Shown here piece by piece: positions 7,358 through 11,724 of a stretch of DNA of 11,724 nt (position 1 is the stretch's first letter; each line of letters starts with the position of its first letter). A program made the translations under genes and the position numbers. The notes under the pieces were generated by a model. It was not told the origin of the DNA. It worked only from the letters and a program-made list of their open reading frames with translations, and made no database searches. This DNA is from Rhodobacteraceae bacterium UBA6236 (GTDB lineage: Bacteria > Pseudomonadota > Alphaproteobacteria > Rhodobacterales > Rhodobacteraceae): positions 19,672-31,395 of the forward strand of contig DJWG01000101.1 of assembly GCA_002440945.1 (NCBI GenBank), written 5' to 3'.

Positions 7358-9336
7358 GCGGCCTCCTTCGCGGTGCCGCGCCGGTCGGCGGCCACCAGAT
7401 GTGCCACGTCGATGATCAGCGCGACCGACCCGTCGCCCAGGATCGTCGCGCCGGAAATGCAGCGTGCCCCGGAATGCAGCATCGACATCTGCTTGATGAC
7501 GGTCTGGTTGGTTCCGATGATGTGATCGACAACCACGCCGAGCTGCCCTTCGCCCGATTGCAGGACGACGACGTTCTGTTCGGATGACGGATCGCCCGCG
7601 CAGTGGAAAAGCTGGCGCAGGCGCAGGAAGGGCACCATCTGGCCGCGCACCTCAAGGAAATCGCGGCTGCGGCTGGCCATGGCCTTGTCGTCGGGCAGCT
7701 TCATGATCTCTTGCACCGCCGAAAGGGGCAGGGTGTAGCGTTCGCCGGCCACCTCGATCAGCAGGCCCTCGATGATGGCGAGCGTCAGGGGCAGGCGCAG
7801 CGTGACGGTGGTGCCGTGGCCGGGGGTTGAATCGATGTCGATCTTGCCGCGCAGGCTTTCGATGGTGCGCTTGACCACATCCATTCCGACGCCGCGGCCC
7901 GACAGTTCGGTCACGGTGTCGGTGGTGGAAAAGCCGGGCTCGAACACCAGCGCCAGAACCTGCGCATCGGTCAGCGTGGCGTCGGCGGCGATCAGCCCGC
8001 GTTCGACCGCCTTGGCGCGGATGCGGGCGGGGTTCATCCCCCGGCCGTCGTCACGGACGCGGACCAGCACTTCGGCCCCGGCATGATGGGCCGAAAGCTC
8101 GATCCGCCCCTCGGCGGGCTTTCCGGCGGCCAGCCGTTCCGCAGGCGTTTCCATGCCGTGGTCGATGGCGTTGCGCAGCACATGGACCAGCGGGTCGGCA
8201 AGCTTTTCGATCACCGTCTTGTCAAGTTCGGTCTCTTCGCCCAGCACGGTGAAGCTGACCGGTTTGCCCAGACTGTCCGACAGCCCATGGATCAACCGGC
8301 GGAAGCGCGCGACGAGCGATCGCATGGGAACCATCCGCATCGTCATCGTGGCTTCGCGCAGCCGCGCGGCCAGACGGGTGATCTGTTCGGCGGTGGCCAT
8401 CATCGCCGGGTCGCGCGACTGGCGGGCCAGTTCGGTCAGGCGGGCCTCGATGGTGACGAGTTCGCCCACCGAATCCATCAGCGCGTCCAGCCGTTCGGCG
8501 GGAACCCGGACGGTGGCGGCAGGGGCAGCGGGCGCTGCCGAAGTTGCGGCAGGGCCGGTCGGGTCTGCCAGCGGAGCGGGCGCTGCGGCAGGGGGCAGGG
8601 CGGGCGTTTCCGTGGGCTGTCGCGCTTCGGCGGCCTCTACGACGGCCCCTTCGGCAGGTTCAAGCGTCCAGTCCGCATCGGCGAAGATGAACACCTCGTC
8701 GATCTGCGCGGCGGTGACCGCAGGCGGCAGGGTCGCGGTCCAGCGGACATGGCAGGTATCGACGTCGAGGTCAGAGAGGTCCGGCAGGTCCGCAAGGTCG
8801 GCCCGGATATCCTCTGCCCCAAGATCGCGCAGTTCCCGAAGCAAGAGTTCCGGCCGCGCCCCAAGCGCCAGCGCGGCGCCAATCAGGCGGAAGGACAGTG
8901 ACTGCAAGCCCGCCGGTGCTGTTCCAGCCTCCGGCGCCTTCGGATCGTGACGTGCATCCAGGGCCTCTGGCGTCCCGGTCGCTTGCCGAAGTGCGTCGAG
9001 GATCCCCTGGCGCCGGCCTTCGGGGTCGGGCAGCCCGTCCACCAGCCCGGGGATCTCGTCCCGAGCGGCCAGCGCAAGGCGGATCAGTTCCGGCGTGACG
9101 GGCGCCAGTCCCGACCGGACCCTGTCGAAGGCGGTTTCGAAATCGTGGATGAAGGCGGCAAGATCGGTGAAGCCGAACATCGCGCCGCTGCCCTTGACGG
9201 TGTGGAGGTCGCGGAAGACCTGATTGACCAGCCGCGCGTCGCCGGGCTGCGACCGCAGGTCCATCAGCCCGCGTTCCAGGCTTTCGAGAAGGTCGCGCAA
9301 CTCTTCGCGGAAGATCGAAGCCAGATCGTCGGTCAT
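7354..9336 (-). CDS. cheA: Chemotaxis sensor histidine kinase CheA
   Basis: CheA is the receptor-coupled kinase that autophosphorylates on a P1 histidine and passes the phosphate to CheY and CheB. The protein has 660 residues from the ATG at 9334-9336. P1 (HPt) covers about 1-105 with phospho-His H45 in DLHTVKGSGAMFGF. A non-classical domain lies at about 143-228 (SLSFRLIGAALALGARPELL up to VFIFADADWTLEP), where the enteric CheA has its CheY/CheB-binding P2. An Ala/Pro linker follows (about 240-275), then P3 dimerisation helices (276-345), and P4 kinase with N box HVLRNAIDHGME (385-396), G1 DDGRGM (429-434), F box EPGFST (466-471) and G2 GRGVGMDVVK (480-489). P5, a CheW-like domain, covers about 518-650. 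The start codon shares one base with the cheY stop (TGATG). An upstream in-frame Met at 9399 lies inside cheY and is rejected. All catalytic motifs are intact. Confidence 0.97.
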   Translation of the reverse strand: MTDDLASIFREELRDLLESLERGLMDLRSQPGDARLVNQVFRDLHTVKGSGAMFGFTDLAAFIHDFETAFDRVRSGLAPVTPELIRLALAARDEIPGLVDGLPDPEGRRQGILDALRQATGTPEALDARHDPKAPEAGTAPAGLQSLSFRLIGAALALGARPELLLRELRDLGAEDIRADLADLPDLSDLDVDTCHVRWTATLPPAVTAAQIDEVFIFADADWTLEPAEGAVVEAAEARQPTETPALPPAAAPAPLADPTGPAATSAAPAAPAATVRVPAERLDALMDSVGELVTIEARLTELARQSRDPAMMATAEQITRLAARLREATMTMRMVPMRSLVARFRRLIHGLSDSLGKPVSFTVLGEETELDKTVIEKLADPLVHVLRNAIDHGMETPAERLAAGKPAEGRIELSAHHAGAEVLVRVRDDGRGMNPARIRAKAVERGLIAADATLTDAQVLALVFEPGFSTTDTVTELSGRGVGMDVVKRTIESLRGKIDIDSTPGHGTTVTLRLPLTLAIIEGLLIEVAGERYTLPLSAVQEIMKLPDDKAMASRSRDFLEVRGQMVPFLRLRQLFHCAGDPSSEQNVVVLQSGEGQLGVVVDHIIGTNQTVIKQMSMLHSGARCISGATILGDGSVALIIDVAHLVAADRRGTAKEAA

Positions 9337-9701
9337 CAGCCCAGCACCTTCCGCATCACGGACAACAGCTTTTCCTGGTTGAAAGGCTTGACCATCCATC
9401 CCAGCGCCCCCGCCTCGCGCGCCTGCTGTTTCAGGCTGTCGGTGGAATCGGTGGACAGCACGATGACCGGGATGCCCTGGCCATTCGGGTGCTTGCGCAG
9501 CGACTGGATCATCCCGATCCCGTTCAGGTTGGGCATGTTCTGGTCGACGATGATCGCGTCGCAGCGGGTCGATGTCGCCACCTGCAGGCCCTCTTGCCCG
9601 TCCGAGGCTTCAAGCACGCTGTAGCCGGCCTCGCGCAGCGTCATGGCGATCATGCGCCGCACCGAAGGGCTGTCGTCCACGGTCAGTATGATCTTGGTCA
9701 T
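9336..9701 (-). CDS. cheY: Single-domain response regulator CheY
   Basis: Stand-alone receiver domain of 121 residues, expected to be phosphorylated by the adjacent CheA and to act on the flagellar switch or another output. The acidic pocket is D9/D10, the phospho-acceptor D53 lies in IIVDQNMPNLNG, T84 lies in VLSTDS, and K105 lies in MVKPF, so every catalytic position is present. From memory, the DQNMP form and the GWMVKPF ending are typical of CheY from cheY-cheA-cheW-mcp type clusters rather than enteric CheY. The ATG at 9699-9701 overlaps the stop of the STAS gene by four bases (ATGA), with GGAGA eight bases upstream. No dedicated phosphatase (CheC, CheX or classical CheZ) is found beside it. 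Confidence 0.96.
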   Translation of the reverse strand: MTKIILTVDDSPSVRRMIAMTLREAGYSVLEASDGQEGLQVATSTRCDAIIVDQNMPNLNGIGMIQSLRKHPNGQGIPVIVLSTDSTDSLKQQAREAGALGWMVKPFNQEKLLSVMRKVLG

Positions 9702-10006
9702 TCCGTCTTCTCCGGCATCGTCGGTAGAGGCGCGCGAACCGGCAGGGCCCCATCAAGGGCATGGGCGGCGAGTGCTTTGCAAAGCGCGCCGTCGGGCGGG
9801 GCGATAAGCTCGAACGCAAGGCCCCGCCGTTCCGCCGTGGCGGCGGCGGCCAGCAGCACCTGCAGGGGGGCAAAGTCCAGGCCATCAAGCCCGGACAGGT
9901 CGATCCGCAAGACGCCCCCATCCAGACGGTCGCGCAGATCGACCGTCAGCGCCTCGGCATCCGCATGCCGAAGCGCACCCGTCAGGGCCGGGATTTGATC
10001 CGCCAT
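9698..10006 (-). CDS. Small STAS-domain protein, first gene of the che operon
   Basis: Protein of 102 residues with the STAS (anti-sigma-factor antagonist-like) pattern: an N-terminal strand and helix, then VLRIDLSGLDGLDFAPLQVLL (split near 32-52), matching the family's DLSGVxxxDSxGLxxLL, and a following AAAATAERRG helix. In partner-switching STAS proteins a Ser follows the conserved Asp and is phosphorylated. Here D44 is followed by Phe45 and Ala46, so the usual phosphorylation site is absent. The ATG at 10004-10006 has AGGAG eight bases upstream, a good ribosome binding site. The gene leads the operon and its stop overlaps cheY. From memory, STAS genes head some non-enteric che clusters and their role there is poorly defined. 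It may act as a structural partner of CheA, CheY or a regulator encoded elsewhere. No function is claimed beyond the domain. Confidence 0.88.
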   Translation of the reverse strand: MADQIPALTGALRHADAEALTVDLRDRLDGGVLRIDLSGLDGLDFAPLQVLLAAAATAERRGLAFELIAPPDGALCKALAAHALDGALPVRAPLPTMPEKTE

Positions 10007-10025
10007 CCTGTCATCTCCTGTCCGA

Positions 10026-10050
10026 ATTCGGGCCTTCTGTTCGCCCGAAT
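10026..10050. repeat. 8-bp inverted repeat upstream of the STAS gene
   Basis: ATTCGGGC (10026-10033) and GCCCGAAT (10043-10050) are perfect inverted arms with a 9-base spacer. The repeat lies about 20 bases upstream of the first che-operon start codon, just beyond its ribosome binding site. It could be a hairpin in the 5' leader or a binding site for a dimeric regulator. Partial overlap with the predicted transcription start region makes an operator plausible but unproven. Confidence 0.5.
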
Positions 10051-10051
10051 A

Positions 10052-10078
10052 CCAACGACCCTGGGGAGAGGGGCTTTA
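10052..10078 (-). promoter_or_regulatory. Weak sigma-28-like promoter candidate for the che operon
   Basis: On the minus strand TAAA (10075-10078) is followed, after exactly 15 bases, by GTCGTTGG (10052-10059). The motility sigma factor FliA consensus is TAAA-N15-GCCGATAA, so the -35 box and spacing fit but the -10 box matches at only about half its positions. It lies about 45 bases upstream of the STAS start. Such a match could occur by chance in 288 bp, and a sigma-70 type promoter elsewhere in the region is equally possible. Confidence 0.2.
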
Positions 10079-10096
10079 TGCGTCCGTAAGGATGAC

Positions 10097-10123
10097 CCCG
10101 CCCTCCTTTCGGAGGGGATCGGG
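10097..10123. repeat. Hairpin with GAAA loop on the minus strand
   Basis: The core CCCTCC-TTTC-GGAGGG (10101-10116) forms a perfect 6-bp stem. CCCG (10097-10100) and CGGG (10120-10123) extend it by four pairs past a 3-base bulge. Read on the minus strand the loop is GAAA, a stable GNRA tetraloop. There is no T-run after it on either strand, so it is not a typical intrinsic terminator. If the che transcript starts upstream of 10123 it would be a structured leader element. If it starts near 10045, it would not be transcribed with che. Confidence 0.4.
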
Positions 10124-10226
10124 TATGGGCCCGGGCCCTAAGCGAAGCCCGGAACCTGCCGGCACCGTAAATGACACCCGGGGCGGTGGCATCATCGCGG
10201 CAGCCTTCGTGCAGGGCGGGCAAGCG

Positions 10227-10240
10227 CAGCAAAGATGCTG
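10227..10240. repeat. Short inverted repeat upstream of the sugar dehydrogenase gene
   Basis: CAGCA (10227-10231) and TGCTG (10236-10240) are perfect 5-base arms around AAGA, 55 bases before the ATG of the dehydrogenase gene. It could be an operator half-site pair, but the arms are short and chance is a fair explanation. Confidence 0.25.
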
Positions 10241-10294
10241 TCCCTGTTTCCCCACCTTCGCTAAGCTGCCCCGGTCGGCAATGGGGGATTTCGC

Positions 10295-11587
10295 ATGGAG
10301 CTTATCGCAAGAGCCACCGCATTTGTGGGCGGCACGGTCGCTTTCGTGCGGCGGATGAGGTCGCCCGGAAAGCAGGCCTTCGGCGTCGATCCCGACATCC
10401 CGCTGGCGCGCAAGCAGGGGATCATGACCCTGAAGATGCCCATGGCGGAAGGCTGGAAGGACGGGCGTCTGCCCATCTGCGCGCCCGGTCTGGCGGTGAA
10501 TGCCTTTGCCTCGGGGCTGGATCACCCCCGCTGGATCGAGGTGCTTCCGAATGGCGATGTCCTGGTCGCGGAATCGACGGAACAGGCCGGACCGCCAAGA
10601 ACGCTGATGGATCACGCCGCCCAGGCCACCATGCGCCGGGTCAAGGCGGTCGGTGTAAGCGCGAACCGCGTGACCCTCTGGCGGGATGCCGATGGCGACG
10701 GGATCGCCGAGGTCCGCAAGGTCTTCGTCCAGAACCAGAACCAGCCCTTCGGGATGGCGCTGGTGGAAAACCGATTCTACCTTGGCAACACCGATGGCAT
10801 CCGGGTCTTTGACTACACCCTTGGCGATACAGCGCTTTCGGGCGAGGGCCGGAAGCTGGTGGAGTTCAAGCCGCACGGCCACTGGACGCGGAGCCTGATC
10901 GCCTCGCCCGATGGCGCGAAGATATACGCCGGCGTCGGGTCGCTTTCCAATATCGGCGATCACGGAATGGCGGCAGAGGAAGGCCGCGCCGCGATCTGGG
11001 AACTGGATGTGGCCACCGGGCAGGCCCGGATCTTCGCCTCGGGCCTGCGCAACGCCGTCGGCATGGCGTGGGAGCCGGTGACGGGCAAGCTTTGGACCGT
11101 GGTCAATGAACGCGACGGCCTGGGCGACGAAACACCGCCCGACTACCTCACCTCGGTAAAGGACGGCGGGTTCTACGGCTGGCCCTATTGCTACTGGGGC
11201 AAGACGGTGGATGACCGGGTTTCGCAGGATCCGGCGATGGTCGCCCGCGCGATCACACCGGATTATGCGCTGGGCGGCCACACGGCATCGCTGGGCCTCT
11301 GCTGGATGCCCGAGGGAACCCTGCCGGGATTTGGAGCCGGGATGGTGATCGGCCAGCACGGATCGTGGAACCGCTCGAAACTGAGCGGCTACAAGCTCAT
11401 CTTCGTGCCCTTCAAAGACGGAATACCCAGCGGTCCGGCAAGGGACATCCTTTCCGGCTTCCTGTCCGAGGACGAGAGGCTGGCCTATGGACGACCCGTC
11501 GGTGTGGCCCTTGGACCTGACGCGAAGTCCCTTCTGATGGCGGATGACGTCGGTGACATCATCTGGCGCATTTCGGGCGCCGGGTGA
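10295..11587 (+). CDS. Sorbosone / PQQ-dependent sugar dehydrogenase family protein
   Basis: Beta-propeller protein of 430 residues, related to soluble glucose dehydrogenase and L-sorbosone dehydrogenase. These oxidise sugars, often with PQQ, usually outside the cytoplasm. Family marks are visible in order: FGVDPDIP (29-36), FASGLDHPRWIEVLPNGDVL (71-90), DADGDG (131-136, a calcium-loop-like pattern), HWTRSLIASPDGAKIYAGVG (196-215), GLRNAVGMAWEPVTGKLW (250-267), NERDGLGD (271-278), GFYGWPYCYWG (292-302), HTASLGLCW (329-337), GQHGSWNRSKLSGYK (353-367) and the final ADDVGDIIWRIS (416-427). The length is normal for the family. The ATG at 10295 follows GGGGGA by six bases. The N-terminus has only a weak hydrophobic segment (about 3-18) ending in RRMR, so export or membrane anchoring is uncertain. 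The substrate and PQQ dependence are inferred from the family only. The gene is divergent from the che operon and functionally unrelated as far as can be seen. Confidence 0.9.
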   Translation: MELIARATAFVGGTVAFVRRMRSPGKQAFGVDPDIPLARKQGIMTLKMPMAEGWKDGRLPICAPGLAVNAFASGLDHPRWIEVLPNGDVLVAESTEQAGPPRTLMDHAAQATMRRVKAVGVSANRVTLWRDADGDGIAEVRKVFVQNQNQPFGMALVENRFYLGNTDGIRVFDYTLGDTALSGEGRKLVEFKPHGHWTRSLIASPDGAKIYAGVGSLSNIGDHGMAAEEGRAAIWELDVATGQARIFASGLRNAVGMAWEPVTGKLWTVVNERDGLGDETPPDYLTSVKDGGFYGWPYCYWGKTVDDRVSQDPAMVARAITPDYALGGHTASLGLCWMPEGTLPGFGAGMVIGQHGSWNRSKLSGYKLIFVPFKDGIPSGPARDILSGFLSEDERLAYGRPVGVALGPDAKSLLMADDVGDIIWRISGAG

Positions 11588-11601
11588 GCCCGGTCGGGTC
11601 T

Positions 11602-11617
11602 TCGCGATCCAGCGCGA
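11602..11617. repeat. Small hairpin after the sugar dehydrogenase stop
   Basis: TCGCG (11602-11606) and CGCGA (11613-11617) form a 5-bp stem with a 6-base loop, 15 bases after the stop codon. There is no T-tract, so an intrinsic terminator is not supported. It is recorded because it is the only stem found directly behind this gene. Confidence 0.2.
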
Positions 11618-11700
11618 GCGTCGGGGTCCAGGCCACTTGAATTACAGGCCCTCGGCAATGTTGGCTATTGTCGGCGCATAACGGATGCATGGCCGCGCGC

Positions 11701-11724
11701 GGCTCTGTTGCATAAATCGGGTGA
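11701..11724. mobile_element. Probable terminal inverted repeat of an IS5-family-like insertion sequence, cut by window end
   Basis: The window ends with GGCTCTGTTGCATAAATCGG followed by GTGA. From memory, GGCTxTGTTGCxxAAATC is a common terminus of IS5-family (IS1031/IS427-type) elements in Rhodobacteraceae and related alphaproteobacteria, so an element probably begins at about 11701 and continues beyond the window. No transposase is visible. The family is assigned by resemblance only, and neither the far end nor the target duplication can be seen. The boundary sits inside a 12-bp palindrome (GCCGCGCGCGGC, 11692-11703). Confidence 0.5.

Larger units (their letters stand above)
10007..10294. 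other. Divergent intergenic region between che operon and sugar dehydrogenase gene
   Basis: This 288-bp stretch must hold the promoters for both the minus-strand che operon and the plus-strand dehydrogenase gene. I see no convincing gene in it. It carries several perfect inverted repeats: 10026-10050, 10101-10116, a 12-bp palindrome GGGCCCGGGCCC at 10127-10138, and CAGCA-AAGA-TGCTG at 10227-10240. No clear sigma-70 or sigma-54 boxes are visible on either strand. The 12-bp palindrome could be chance at this GC content. Confidence 0.6.

Noticed and set aside
5132..7525. Very long plus-strand open frame (797 codons) opposite the MCP and cheW genes
   Set aside because: It lies antisense to well-supported genes with full domain content. 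Its translation is rich in Arg, Gly, His and Gln without recognisable motifs, as expected for the reverse strand of high-GC coding DNA.
9337..9399. Upstream Met extending CheA by 21 residues
   Set aside because: It would lie wholly inside cheY. The MTDDLASIF start fits the P1 domain and the TGATG junction.
10076..11359. Minus-strand open frame (427 codons) opposite the sugar dehydrogenase gene
   Set aside because: Shadow of a gene whose plus-strand translation carries the full family motif series; no motifs on the minus strand.
11637..11671. TTGAAT ... TATTGT as a sigma-70 promoter reading toward the IS
   Set aside because: The spacing is 23 bases, too long for a sigma-70 promoter.
1..11724. 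tRNA, rRNA, CRISPR array or riboswitch
   Set aside because: No direct-repeat arrays, cloverleaf-like segments or known riboswitch cores were seen. Nearly all of the window is covered by coding sequence.

Overview
The window is high-GC DNA whose genes look like those of an alphaproteobacterium, most probably of the Rhodobacteraceae (Rhodobacter, Paracoccus or a relative). This placement rests on remembered protein style and base composition, not on a search. Its centre is one long chemotaxis-type operon on the minus strand, flanked by two unrelated metabolic genes on the plus strand.

Layout from left to right: (1) positions 1-930, plus strand, the 3' part of an acetyl-CoA C-acetyltransferase gene cut by the window edge. 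(2) After an 18-bp convergent gap, the minus-strand che operon fills 949-10006. In transcription order it reads STAS-domain protein, cheY, cheA, cheW (copy A), a two-TM methyl-accepting chemotaxis protein, cheW (copy B), cheR, cheB, and a 576-residue soluble MCP-like coiled-coil protein that I cannot name. (3) A 288-bp divergent intergenic region (10007-10294) contains several perfect inverted repeats and a weak sigma-28-like motif. (4) Positions 10295-11587, plus strand, encode a sorbosone/PQQ-dependent sugar dehydrogenase family protein. (5) 11588-11700 is non-coding, and the window ends in what looks like the first 24 bases of an insertion sequence.

The che genes form a nearly complete signalling unit. 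The MCP senses a periplasmic signal, two CheW adaptors couple it to the CheA kinase, CheA phosphorylates CheY and CheB, and CheR and CheB set receptor methylation. Most junctions are 1- or 4-base stop/start overlaps, so translation is probably coupled. Only the MCP has short gaps (15 and 13 bp) on both sides. From memory, the order resembles Pseudomonas che2 and Rhodobacter sphaeroides cheOp2, but no cheD is present and no flagellar gene is visible. The output could therefore be motility or another CheY-controlled process.

The most interesting item is the last gene of the operon. The protein has no membrane segments, two degenerate copies of the MCP hairpin-tip pattern, a D-S-T-R-Q motif that matches the spacing of the CheZ phosphatase active site (DxxxQ), and an acidic/aromatic C-terminus. 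No other CheY phosphatase is visible in the window. It may be a receptor-derived regulator or phosphatase; this is inference and is flagged as such.
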